Source: Candidatus Saccharimonadota bacterium (GTDB lineage Bacteria > Patescibacteriota > Saccharimonadia > Saccharimonadales > Saccharimonadaceae). Taken from it: a DNA stretch of 18,139 nt. The notes beneath the pieces are model-generated. The model made no database searches and had not been told where the DNA came from. It worked only from the letters and a program-made list of their open reading frames with translations. Shown one piece after another: positions 7,080 through 14,202 of this stretch. Numbering within the stretch: the first letter of the stretch is position 1; each line of letters begins with the position of its first letter. Position numbers and translations under genes: made by a program. Location of the stretch: assembly GCA_017964115.1 (NCBI GenBank), contig JAGCSL010000097.1, forward strand, positions 1 through 18,139, written 5' to 3'.

Positions 7080-7922
7080 ATGTCCTACAAAACCCCAACC
7101 AAAGCCGTCATTACTGACGCCGGATTTGCAAGCCGTTTCTTGCCAATTACCAAGACTATTCCGAAGGCAATGATTCCGCTTGGCGCAAAACCAATTATGC
7201 AATATGTGGTGGAAGAATGTGTCGCGGGAGGCATTAAAGATATCATTATCGTAGCCACCCACGAAGGTAAACCTATTTACGAAGATTACTTCAATAATCC
7301 ATGCGAAAAAATTTACGCTCAGCTCGAATCGCAGGGCAAGCTAGACCGTTTTGAATCGGTCCGCGAAGTTCTATCGCTCGCTAACATCACGATTATTGAG
7401 CAAGATCCTGAGTTGCCATATGGAAATGGTTCGCCAATTGCTTCAGCTAGGCCATACCTCAATGACGACGAAGCCTTCATTGCTATGTATAGTGATGATT
7501 TGATTTTCGGAAAGGGCGACGTAAAGACTCTGATCGATGCTTATAAGAAGCATCCAGAAGCAAAAGCTATTATTACCGCTCAGCAAATGCCAAAGGAAGT
7601 TTGGAACAAGTATGGCATGATTGCCATGAAAGACGAGAAGAAACGAACCTTGAGCCACATCGTCGAAAAACCGGCCAAGCCTGAAGATTCTCCGTCCGAT
7701 TTGACTTCTTACGGTCGTTACTTGCTAACTCCGGAAGTCTTCGCGCACTTGATTCCAAAAAACACCGGTCTTGATGATGAGCTCTGGACCGTCGACGCAA
7801 TTACAAAACTTGCTAAGTCTGGCGACGTCTTCGTCGTTAAAAGTAAGGGTAAATGGCTCACGACGGGTGATCCAAAGAACTATTACCAGGCTTACGAAGA
7901 ATTTAATAAAATGGAGGCATAA
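7080..7922 (+). CDS. galU: UTP-glucose-1-phosphate uridylyltransferase-like nucleotidyltransferase
   Basis: The 280-residue protein fits the GalU family, which makes UDP-glucose from UTP and glucose-1-phosphate for glycan synthesis. The N-terminal pyrophosphorylase motif is AGFASRFLPITKTIPKAMIPLG (in two parts, 14-25 and 26-35), where most GalU proteins read AGLGTRFLPATK. YSDDLIFG supplies the metal- and nucleotide-binding Asp, IVEKPAKPEDSPSD the sugar-binding region, and YGRYLLTPEVF the typical late motif. A strong Shine-Dalgarno (AAAGGAG, 7061-7067) precedes ATG 7080. The gap after gatB is 22 bp, so it is probably in the same operon. A different sugar-phosphate or NTP specificity, for example glucose-1-phosphate thymidylyltransferase-like, cannot be excluded. 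Confidence 0.88.
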   Translation: MSYKTPTKAVITDAGFASRFLPITKTIPKAMIPLGAKPIMQYVVEECVAGGIKDIIIVATHEGKPIYEDYFNNPCEKIYAQLESQGKLDRFESVREVLSLANITIIEQDPELPYGNGSPIASARPYLNDDEAFIAMYSDDLIFGKGDVKTLIDAYKKHPEAKAIITAQQMPKEVWNKYGMIAMKDEKKRTLSHIVEKPAKPEDSPSDLTSYGRYLLTPEVFAHLIPKNTGLDDELWTVDAITKLAKSGDVFVVKSKGKWLTTGDPKNYYQAYEEFNKMEA

Positions 7923-7925
7923 GCC

Positions 7926-8222
7926 ATGGAAACGCCTGCTTGGATATTAGTATTTATTCTTTCAGGAATGCTCTTTCTATTTCTATTATTGTTTATTATC
8001 TTGCTCGTAAAGCTAATTGGCGTCACGAAAGAAGCCAAGAAGATTATGATTCAAGGTCAAGATATCGCAGAGAAGGCCGACGACATCGCTGGCAATGTTC
8101 GCGATATGACAACCGTGGGTGGTTTAGTTAAGACCTTTGTCGAGGGGTATACTGGTGAGGGCGCCAGAAAGAAAAAGGCGGCAAAGAGAGCAAAAGTCGA
8201 GAAAGACGACGAGGAGGAATAA
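7926..8222 (+). CDS. Small single-pass membrane protein (DUF948-like arrangement)
   Basis: This 98-residue protein has a long hydrophobic segment at about residues 5-30 (WILVFILSGMLFLFLLLFIILLV in two runs), then an amphipathic helix (KEAKKIMIQGQDIAEKADDIAGNVRDM) and a Lys/Glu-rich tail. The layout recalls DUF948-type proteins that often precede YtxH proteins in Gram-positive bacteria, and the next gene is indeed YtxH-like. The start is three bases after the galU stop, with GGAGG inside the end of galU as ribosome binding site. The function is unknown; a membrane-associated scaffold or stress protein is a guess. Confidence 0.75.
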   Translation: METPAWILVFILSGMLFLFLLLFIILLVKLIGVTKEAKKIMIQGQDIAEKADDIAGNVRDMTTVGGLVKTFVEGYTGEGARKKKAAKRAKVEKDDEEE

Positions 8223-8225
8223 AAA

Positions 8226-8561
8226 ATGAGTGAATCTAAAGGAAAAGGCGGAAAGTTTTTCTTAGGCGCTGCGCTCGGTGCGGTTGCTGGCGCAATTGCT
8301 GGCATTATGATGGCACCAAAGAGCGGCGAAGAAACCCGCAAAGATATCAAGAATGCGAGCGATAAAGCTATCAAGGATGGTAAAAAAGGCGCTGGCAAAT
8401 TCTTTGACCGCTTTAAAAAAGGTGGCGATATCGAAAAGAAAATCGAAGAAGCTAAGAAAGACGTAGAAAAGAAGACTGACGACGTTAAAAAAGATGTCGA
8501 GAAAAAGGTAAAAGAAGTAAAAGAAAAAGTCGAGAAAAAGACTGACGAAAAGAAAAAATAG
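8226..8561 (+). CDS. YtxH-like protein with charged coiled-coil tail
   Basis: This 111-residue protein has a Gly/Ala-rich hydrophobic hairpin at about 9-30 (KFFLGAALGAVAGAIAGIMMAPKSGEETR), the hallmark of YtxH/GvpP-type (PF12732-like) small proteins, including the APKSGEETR turn. Residues 60-111 are a highly charged repeat of KKDVEKK-like heptads that should form a long helix. The ribosome binding site GAGGAGGAA overlaps the end of the preceding gene. YtxH homologues are linked to general stress in Bacillus, but their activity is not established. It closes the operon before the terminator at 8577-8608. Confidence 0.82.
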   Translation: MSESKGKGGKFFLGAALGAVAGAIAGIMMAPKSGEETRKDIKNASDKAIKDGKKGAGKFFDRFKKGGDIEKKIEEAKKDVEKKTDDVKKDVEKKVKEVKEKVEKKTDEKKK

Positions 8562-8576
8562 TTTGACTTCTACAAG

Positions 8577-8608
8577 AAATATCTCGTCGTAATGACGAGA
8601 TATTTTTT
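8577..8608 (+). terminator. Rho-independent terminator after the murA-gat-galU-ytxH gene run
   Basis: AAATATCTCGTC (8577-8588) pairs perfectly with GACGAGATATTT (8594-8605): a 12-bp stem with a GTAAT loop, running into six T residues. It ends the plus-strand gene run 15 bp after the last stop. The convergent murJ ends at 8667; on that strand the same hairpin has only a short T run, so it may also help there. Confidence 0.9.
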
Positions 8609-8666
8609 ATTGACGTTTAATGTTCTTAAATAGGGCGTCGTTTATTTTTTGGATAACTGGTTTAAC

Positions 8667-10247
8667 TTATTCAATAAGTAGTACCGAGCAAATGAATAGA
8701 TAGAAGGCTCCTGTAATTAATGTAATAGCCAAGAACTTCGGGAAGGTCGCCAAGAAGGAATTATCGACAGCACGGAGTGGCATAATTTTTGTCATAATAT
8801 ATGCAACTATACCGGTTAAAACGGATGCAAGGGTAATTTTGCCCATTGCGACCCAGAATTTAAAATCAAACAACTTGCGGCCCATGTCACGATTCTGCAA
8901 AACAGCCAAAACGCCAACTTCGAAAATGGCACTTATAGACGTGGCATAAGCTAAGCCTTCTGGGCCAAGATTAAGGATGCTAAAACCAACTGCAAATATC
9001 ACCTGCACAATGAAGGCAACAACGGAAATAATGAGTGGAGTGCGCGTGTTCTGTTTAGCATAATAACCACGCGCCACGATATGATAAAGTGATTGACAGA
9101 AAATTGCGATAACAAAGGCCGCAAGAACGCTAGCGATTTTTGGATCACCACCGTTTTTAATGAAGTTCACGACGTAGCCACGAATGAAGAAAGCAACGAT
9201 AGCAACTGGGAGCGAAATCCAAATAATCGTACGATACGCAGAACGGAGCGTATTGCGGTAGGTCTCCTCTTCGCCACGGCCAGCTTCCTCGCTTAGCTTA
9301 GGGAAGAAAGCGGTCGAGATTGCGACACCAATTAAATTAATCGGCATAGAATGAAGAGACGATGCTTGCTGAAAAGCGCGAATCGACTGCTCACCCATGC
9401 GTGAAGCGAGGTTGGTATTCATGATGCTCGTAACATAATCAATACCTTGATCAACAGAACGTAACGGCAAAACTTTTAGAATCGAACGGAAACCTTGATT
9501 CTTCCAATGGATCTTGAATTCATACTCAAAACCAAGGCCGACTAAGCCAATAATACTCGTCGCGAGCTGTAAAATGGCACCCAAGACGACACCAAGCGCT
9601 ACGCCCATAATACCGCCTTCAAATAATTGAATACCGAAGACATTAATGCCGTTCGTGAAAACTAAGATACCGATAATAATACCGACATTGTAAAGGGCAG
9701 GGGCGATTGCGTAGAAAACAAAGCGCCCAACCGCTTGCTGCATACTAGATAATACGGTAGCAATAGCAAACAAAAATGGATTAATTGCTATAACGCGCAT
9801 CATATTAATTGCGAGCGCCATCGCAGATTCATTCAAACCCGGTGCAACCACATAGCGCACGAGCGGATCAGCAAAAAGCATAATGAAAATTGATGCGACC
9901 AGACAAAGCACCGCAAGAAAATTCAAAACACTGCCACTTAGTTCCCAAGCAGATTTCTTGTTACCCGATACGAGACGTTGATTGAAAACTGGAATAAAAG
10001 TTACCGCTAATGCGCCTGAAGTGATGATAAAGAAAAGAAAATCTGGAACCGTAAAAGCGGCCGTATAAGCATCAAGGCCGGCTGGATAGGTATCATAATA
10101 CATTGAGTTGAGCCAGCGGTCGCGGAAGATGCCGAGTAGGGCAGATATTAAGGTTGAGCTAGCAATTACGATAGCGGCAGTTTTAACTGATAACTTCGTA
10201 TTTACCAACGATACAACTGAACGAAAGTGATTTTTACGCTCTTTCAT
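8667..10247 (-). CDS. murJ: Lipid II flippase MurJ (MviN family)
   Basis: This 526-residue, highly hydrophobic protein has about 14 predicted membrane helices. It carries MviN/MurJ hallmarks near the N-terminus: LLGIFRDRWLNSMYY, DAYTAAFTVPDFLFFIITSGALAVTFIPVFNQ (in segments), and later LPLRSVDQGIDYVTSIMNTNLASRMGEQSIRAF-type loops with conserved Arg residues in the central cavity region. MurJ moves lipid II across the cytoplasmic membrane for wall assembly. ATG 10247 is preceded by AAAAGGGA. Only nine bases separate it from the ftsH stop, so ftsH-murJ form an operon. The product ends in LLIE and looks full length. Confidence 0.93.
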   Translation of the reverse strand: MKERKNHFRSVVSLVNTKLSVKTAAIVIASSTLISALLGIFRDRWLNSMYYDTYPAGLDAYTAAFTVPDFLFFIITSGALAVTFIPVFNQRLVSGNKKSAWELSGSVLNFLAVLCLVASIFIMLFADPLVRYVVAPGLNESAMALAINMMRVIAINPFLFAIATVLSSMQQAVGRFVFYAIAPALYNVGIIIGILVFTNGINVFGIQLFEGGIMGVALGVVLGAILQLATSIIGLVGLGFEYEFKIHWKNQGFRSILKVLPLRSVDQGIDYVTSIMNTNLASRMGEQSIRAFQQASSLHSMPINLIGVAISTAFFPKLSEEAGRGEEETYRNTLRSAYRTIIWISLPVAIVAFFIRGYVVNFIKNGGDPKIASVLAAFVIAIFCQSLYHIVARGYYAKQNTRTPLIISVVAFIVQVIFAVGFSILNLGPEGLAYATSISAIFEVGVLAVLQNRDMGRKLFDFKFWVAMGKITLASVLTGIVAYIMTKIMPLRAVDNSFLATFPKFLAITLITGAFYLFICSVLLIE

Positions 10248-10255
10248 ATTCCCTT

Positions 10256-12154
10256 TTAATTATGTAATTTTGCAACCTCTGGCAACGTGGTACCTTCAAG
10301 AATTTTGGCAACCTCAGCCTCTTCAAGAGTTTCTTTTTCGAGCAAAGCAGCGGCAAGTTCGTCGAGGAATTTGCGATTAGCTTTTAGAACGGCTTCGGCG
10401 CGCATGCCAGCTTCCTTGTTGAGGGATTCGATTTCAGCGTCGATAATCTCGGAAGTTTTTTCGGAATAAATCTTAGCACGGTCACCGAAGAAGTTTACTT
10501 CGTCGGTATTGAAGACCTGATCGCGCAATTTAGCGCCCATGCCCTCTTTAGAAACCATTTCGCGGGCAAGTTCAGCGATATGCTGGAGATCGGAACTAGC
10601 GCCCGTCGTGATGCCATCTTTGCCGAGAATCATGCGTTCTGCAACGCGGCCACCCATCGCGCGTGCCAAGACATCTTTAAGCTCAAATATACTCTTATAA
10701 CTACGGTCTTCTGGCGGAAGGAACCAAGTCACGCCACCAGTATGGCCACGTGGAATAATGGTAACTTTGTGAACCGGATCAGAATCTGGAAGTACATGGC
10801 CAACAATCGCATGGCCAGCCTCATGATAGGCCGTAATGCGACGCTCTTGATCGTTCATGACTTTAGATTTGCGCTCTGGACCAATCGCGACACGTTCGAA
10901 AGCTTCAGTAATGTCTGCATTTGTAATTTCATTATGATTCTCACGCGCAGCAGTAATGGCAGCCTCGTTGGCGATGTTTGCTAAATCTGCGCCAGAACTA
11001 CCGGCGGTTTTCGCAGCTAATGCGTCAATGTCGACATCTTTTGCGACTGGCTTGTTTTTGAAGTGAACTTTTAGGATTTCAATGCGGTCTTTGCGTTCTG
11101 GCAAAGTGACATTTACGTGACGATCAAAGCGACCTGGACGTAGTAAAGCTTTATCGAGCATATCGACACGGTTAGTAGCAGCCATTACGATGACGCCGGT
11201 GTCGTTATCAAAACCATCCATTTCGACAAGAATCTGATTAAGCGTCTGCTCGTCCTCGCGACCAGCACCGCCACGCGCATCGCGCTTGTGTGCAACGGCG
11301 TCAATCTCATCGATGAAAATGATACTTGGGGCATTCTTTTTAGCTTTACCAAAGAGATCACGAACGCGGGAAGCGCCGACGCCGACAAACATTTCGGCAA
11401 ATTCGGAACCCGAAATCGAGAAGAATGGTACGCCAGCCTCGCCAGCAACGGCGCGAGCCATGAGAGTTTTACCAGTACCAGGTTCACCAGCTAGTAGTAC
11501 GCCACGCGGAATCTTGGCGCCTAGTTTTTCGTATTTCTTTGGATTTTTAAGAAAGTCAACAATTTCGGAAAGATCTTGCTTAGCGGACTCGTTTCCAGCA
11601 ACGTCTTCAAAAGTAACTTTCTTCTTTTCGTTGCCGTAAAGACGAGCTTTGGCTTTACCAAAGCCCATTGACTGGTTATTCATATTTTGCGCTTGGCGCA
11701 TCATGTAGACCAAGAATCCAACTATAATAATGATTGGGAAAACGATTAGCGCAATATCGAGAATAATGCCCATCGTATCGACATTTTCGACAATTTCAAT
11801 TGAAACCTTGCCGTCATTGATAGCTTCTTCGAAACCCTGCTCTTGTAGAGTGCCAGAGCCATCCTTACGAGAAATGATAGTCTTTGGTAATCCGGAATCG
11901 TCTTTGGATGTGACAGTAAGTTCGTTACCCTTAACGACAATTTTTTCAAGTTTTGAATCCTTAGCATAAGATAGAACTTCGGAAAGTGAACGCTCTTCGC
12001 TATTGCCAGTGGCGCTTGGATTGAGCGACGTAATGATAGCCATACCGAGAATAATGACTATCATCCAAAACACGAAGGTTCGGACGGTGTTTAAGAATTT
12101 ATTTGGTTTTTTCTGAGGGCGTCTTCCGCTGACGTTCTTTTTGTATTCTGGCAT
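10256..12154 (-). CDS. ftsH: ATP-dependent zinc metalloprotease FtsH
   Basis: This is a full-length FtsH of 632 residues from the chosen start. Membrane helices are at about 24-44 and 128-151 and flank a periplasm-type domain. AAA motifs are Walker A GEPGTGKT (223-230; the usual second residue is Pro), Walker B IIFIDEID (278-285) and a second region of homology around ATNRVDMLDKALLRPGRFDR (326-345). The zinc site is HEAGH (444-448), with Asp522 in SSDLQH as third ligand. FtsH degrades membrane and regulatory proteins. An in-frame ATG at 12184 exists, but ATG 12154 has a good Shine-Dalgarno (TAGGAG) and is preferred. It is the first gene of the ftsH-murJ operon. Confidence 0.96.
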   Translation of the reverse strand: MPEYKKNVSGRRPQKKPNKFLNTVRTFVFWMIVIILGMAIITSLNPSATGNSEERSLSEVLSYAKDSKLEKIVVKGNELTVTSKDDSGLPKTIISRKDGSGTLQEQGFEEAINDGKVSIEIVENVDTMGIILDIALIVFPIIIIVGFLVYMMRQAQNMNNQSMGFGKAKARLYGNEKKKVTFEDVAGNESAKQDLSEIVDFLKNPKKYEKLGAKIPRGVLLAGEPGTGKTLMARAVAGEAGVPFFSISGSEFAEMFVGVGASRVRDLFGKAKKNAPSIIFIDEIDAVAHKRDARGGAGREDEQTLNQILVEMDGFDNDTGVIVMAATNRVDMLDKALLRPGRFDRHVNVTLPERKDRIEILKVHFKNKPVAKDVDIDALAAKTAGSSGADLANIANEAAITAARENHNEITNADITEAFERVAIGPERKSKVMNDQERRITAYHEAGHAIVGHVLPDSDPVHKVTIIPRGHTGGVTWFLPPEDRSYKSIFELKDVLARAMGGRVAERMILGKDGITTGASSDLQHIAELAREMVSKEGMGAKLRDQVFNTDEVNFFGDRAKIYSEKTSEIIDAEIESLNKEAGMRAEAVLKANRKFLDELAAALLEKETLEEAEVAKILEGTTLPEVAKLHN

Positions 12155-12203
12155 TAAAACTCCTAAATTATTGCGCAACCACACTTGCGCTTATCATCTA
12201 TTA

Positions 12204-12212
12204 ATTATAACA
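12204..12212 (-). promoter_or_regulatory. Extended -10 promoter of ftsH-murJ
   Basis: On the minus strand TGTTATAAT (12212 down to 12204) is a consensus extended -10. Transcription should start near 12197, leaving a 5' leader of about 43 nt with a Shine-Dalgarno before ATG 12154. A weak TTGGTC lies about 18 bp upstream. Unlike the leaderless genes in this window, ftsH has a true leader. Confidence 0.65.
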
Positions 12213-12245
12213 AAGAATAAGACGTACGACCAATAATGGCTCTAA

Positions 12246-12273
12246 TTGATTTTTTCTATTTTTATGCTATAAT
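12246..12273 (+). promoter_or_regulatory. Promoter of the dgkA-like gene
   Basis: TTGATT (12246-12251), a 16-bp spacer and TATAAT (12268-12273) with an extended TGC in front form a near-consensus sigma-70-type promoter. The start of transcription near 12280 leaves a leader of about 30 nt that contains GGGGGTGAT, a good ribosome binding site for the TTG start at 12312. Confidence 0.75.
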
Positions 12274-12311
12274 AGTAATGGTTTTAAAACTCAGATTGGG
12301 GGTGATTTGTT

Positions 12312-12728
12312 TTGCCGTATCAGAAACCTGATAAGAAAAACTTGTTCGTTAATATCTGGAGGAATATATCCGATTCAAACCGAGGCCTTGCAATTATGTT
12401 TCGTGAGTCTTCGACCGTTCAGCGTTTAATTCCGGTTGAAATAATTGCGGGAATCTTGTTCGGCGTCTTCACTGGCTTTATTGCGTTGGAATATATCATC
12501 ATGGCTTTTACGATTTTGATGCTATTCGCCTTCGAAACGATGAACTCGGCCGTCGAAGAGGTCAACGATCTCGTAACGCTTGAGGAAAACGAACGCGTAA
12601 AGCGCTCAAAAGATATCGCGTCTGGGTCAGTCTGGCTGTGGCACTTGGTCTACATTGTTGAGGTTATTTTCTTCCTGATATGCCACCTCGTTCACTTCAC
12701 GTGGTGGACACACGTAATCCCCGGTTAA
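12312..12728 (+). CDS. dgkA: Diacylglycerol kinase / undecaprenol kinase family (DgkA-like)
   Basis: The 138-residue membrane protein has three to four predicted helices. Both DgkA signatures are visible: ETMNSAVEEVND at 75-86 (family E-x-x-N-[ST]-A-[IV]-E with the catalytic Glu) and KRSKDIASGSVW at 98-109 (A-K-D-x-A-[SG]-[GA]-A-V type). In Gram-positive bacteria this family mostly phosphorylates undecaprenol to supply the cell-wall lipid carrier, in Gram-negatives diacylglycerol; the substrate here is not known. Translation starts at TTG 12312, justified by GGGGGTGAT at 12298-12306, which nearly matches the anti-Shine-Dalgarno complement. The N-terminal 20 residues are hydrophilic. It is transcribed divergently from ftsH and ends inside a hairpin. 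Confidence 0.88.
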   Translation: MPYQKPDKKNLFVNIWRNISDSNRGLAIMFRESSTVQRLIPVEIIAGILFGVFTGFIALEYIIMAFTILMLFAFETMNSAVEEVNDLVTLEENERVKRSKDIASGSVWLWHLVYIVEVIFFLICHLVHFTWWTHVIPG

Positions 12729-12741
12729 GCGCCGGGGATTA
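12715..12741 (+). terminator. GC-rich hairpin overlapping the dgkA stop codon
   Basis: TAATCCCCGG (12715-12724) pairs perfectly with CCGGGGATTA (12732-12741), a 10-bp stem. The 7-nt loop TTAAGCG carries the TAA stop of the dgkA-like gene (12726-12728). The T-tract is poor (ATTATTCAATT), so it may be a weak terminator or an mRNA 3'-end stabiliser. The convergent gene ends at 12747. Confidence 0.6.
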
Positions 12742-12746
12742 TTCAA

Positions 12747-13793
12747 TTACCAGTTATTTTTCTCTATTAATTCCCTGTACGCATCGGTTGGGTTCTTGCG
12801 TGGCGGGTTAGTCTGAACGTCTGGATAATTGTCTTCCGTAGCGCCATGCCCACCAGCATGCAAAAAGACCCCAATGCCGGCTTTGCCAAATTTTTCGTTA
12901 CGCTGATTTTTGTCCATAAATACATCGAAATGCTCAGCGTCCTCTTCCCCTTCATTGTTTACTCCGCGTGTGCCAGCTTCAATGGTGCCCATAATATGAT
13001 CCTGATAATAAAATTTGCCAGTCCGAGGGTTAATGACATGCGTATTGCGAAGAGCAGCAAATTGCCCAAGTAAGAAACCTACGCTGCTATCTTCGCCAAT
13101 AGAGCCACCTTTTTTGATAACTACCGAATCTAACACCTTGCCAATTCGTGGCAGAATACTTGCCGCAATTTTAACGCCTAAACGTTGCATCTTTGCCTTG
13201 GCCGAATCTTTGTCCGCATTTACTCCTAGCGCAAAATCATCTATGTCGAAGGGGTCATAATATGTTAATACTATCTCGCGGCCAGATTCATTAATGGCGC
13301 GAATGCGCGGATCTTCTTCGAGAACTTTTGCAATTCCAGCCCCAACCGAAACTGCAAAAATCTCGATTTTTTGGTAATTTGGATTTTGTTCGATAATATC
13401 TATGATGCCATTTACGGCATGCTCGGCCGAAAAATCACCCGTCCGGTCGGGCGCATAAACATCCTCCTTGCCACCGAATACTTTCAAGACCGGCGTAAAA
13501 GTCTCATTCGGGCCCGACATGAAGCCTGGAAAAAGGAAATGCGCTTTAGTGTCATCGTGATTTTCTTCGTCACGTTCGCCGACGAGACGGAACGGTGTCG
13601 ATTCGGGGCTTCGTTCGACTATTTCAGCTTCAACGTCTTCTGAATCGGTTTCTAGATAATTATCCAGCAAAGCTTCTAGGTTTTTATCGTCAGCCGTTTC
13701 GATATCTTGACCCTCTAATTCGGAGAAATCGGTCTGATGTTCTTCGTTCGCGTTAGGAGTACCCACGAGCCGCTCTTTTATTTTTCTAAACAT
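12747..13793 (-). CDS. Alpha/beta-hydrolase-like protein with acidic N-terminal region
   Basis: This 348-residue protein is not recognised by name. Residues about 17-83 are acidic and probably disordered. From about 84 the sequence looks like an alpha/beta-hydrolase core: AHFLFPGFMSG (oxyanion-side turn), a nucleophile-elbow candidate IFAVSVGAG with Ser149 (A-V-S-V-G in place of strict G-x-S-x-G), YYDPFDIDDF as possible acid region, and a late FLHAGGHGATEDN that could supply the His. No signal peptide or membrane helix is seen, so it is probably cytosolic. A GGAGGT just upstream supports ATG 13793 (or ATG 13796). The start overlaps the end of the 84-aa gene, indicating coupling. An esterase, lipase or peptidase role is possible; the order of the triad is inferred, not proven. 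Confidence 0.75.
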   Translation of the reverse strand: MFRKIKERLVGTPNANEEHQTDFSELEGQDIETADDKNLEALLDNYLETDSEDVEAEIVERSPESTPFRLVGERDEENHDDTKAHFLFPGFMSGPNETFTPVLKVFGGKEDVYAPDRTGDFSAEHAVNGIIDIIEQNPNYQKIEIFAVSVGAGIAKVLEEDPRIRAINESGREIVLTYYDPFDIDDFALGVNADKDSAKAKMQRLGVKIAASILPRIGKVLDSVVIKKGGSIGEDSSVGFLLGQFAALRNTHVINPRTGKFYYQDHIMGTIEAGTRGVNNEGEEDAEHFDVFMDKNQRNEKFGKAGIGVFLHAGGHGATEDNYPDVQTNPPRKNPTDAYRELIEKNNW

Positions 13794-14040
13794 CATTACC
13801 TCCATTACGAGAGGCGGCATTCTGTTCAAAAAGACCTTTCAGATACTGCTTTTCTTCTTTACTTCCGACAATACGAAGAGAACCCTGAGCTTGTTCAGCA
13901 AAACACATTTCTAGTGGCTCTTGTTTTGTGACTAATAATACATAGTAGCGCGATTCATGCTCTATGGCATTCAGGCAGAAGTAGGTTTTGCCATTATTGA
14001 GCTTTACCTCTTCCCCTATAGTAAGAAGGCTATCATTCAT
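13786..14040 (-). CDS. Small hypothetical protein, possibly DUF1292-like
   Basis: The 84-residue product begins MNDSLLTIGEEVKLNNGKTYFCLNA. It has a strand-rich pattern (YYVLLVTKQEPLEMCFAEQ) followed by a helical KEEKQYLKGLFEQN segment. This loosely resembles small DUF1292-type proteins, but I cannot assign a function. The start at 14040 is chosen because a consensus extended -10 lies exactly six bases upstream; longer in-frame starts would read through the tRNA gene. Its last codons contain the GGAGGT ribosome binding site and start codon of the downstream hydrolase-like gene, so the two are a coupled pair. Confidence 0.72.
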   Translation of the reverse strand: MNDSLLTIGEEVKLNNGKTYFCLNAIEHESRYYVLLVTKQEPLEMCFAEQAQGSLRIVGSKEEKQYLKGLFEQNAASRNGGNDV

Positions 14041-14055
14041 ATTTTGATTATAACA
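14041..14055 (-). promoter_or_regulatory. Extended -10 promoter of the 84-aa gene (leaderless)
   Basis: On the minus strand TGTTATAAT (14055 down to 14047) is followed by CAAAAT and then ATG at 14040. The six-base spacing places the transcription start on the start codon. No Shine-Dalgarno is present. Confidence 0.7.
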
Positions 14056-14086
14056 AAAATAGGCCATGCGGCCTTCTGAACTAAAA

Positions 14087-14162
14087 TGGTCGGGGTTAGC
14101 AGGCTCGAACTGCTGACCTCGCGCTCCCAAAGCGCGCGCGCTACCAACTGCGCCAAACCCCG
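14087..14162 (-). tRNA. tRNA-Pro (UGG)
   Basis: The cloverleaf on the minus strand is complete: acceptor CGGGGTT/AACCCCG, D-stem GCGC/GCGC, anticodon stem CGCGC/GCGCG with loop TTTGGGA (anticodon TGG), variable AGGTC, T-stem AGCAG/CTGCT with loop TTCGAGC, discriminator A and an encoded CCA. Length is 76 nt. A -10 TGATATAAT on the minus strand (14181 down to 14173) sits just upstream. Confidence 0.97.
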
Positions 14163-14172
14163 GCTACGCGTA

Positions 14173-14202
14173 ATTATATCATAATTGTGGTAGAATTGGA
14201 AC
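14173..14202. promoter_or_regulatory. Divergent promoters: tRNA-Pro (minus) and glycosyltransferase (plus)
   Basis: Within 30 bp lie two extended -10 elements facing apart. TGATATAAT on minus (14181-14173) serves tRNA-Pro(UGG). TGGTAGAAT on plus (14188-14196) is six bases before ATG 14203 and predicts a leaderless glycosyltransferase mRNA. The two core promoters overlap, so simultaneous occupancy by two polymerases is unlikely. Confidence 0.65.

Noticed and set aside
14041..14130. Longer start of the 84-aa gene at TTG 14130
   Set aside because: The added residues are translated from the tRNA-Pro gene; the consensus -10 six bases before ATG 14040 gives a better start.
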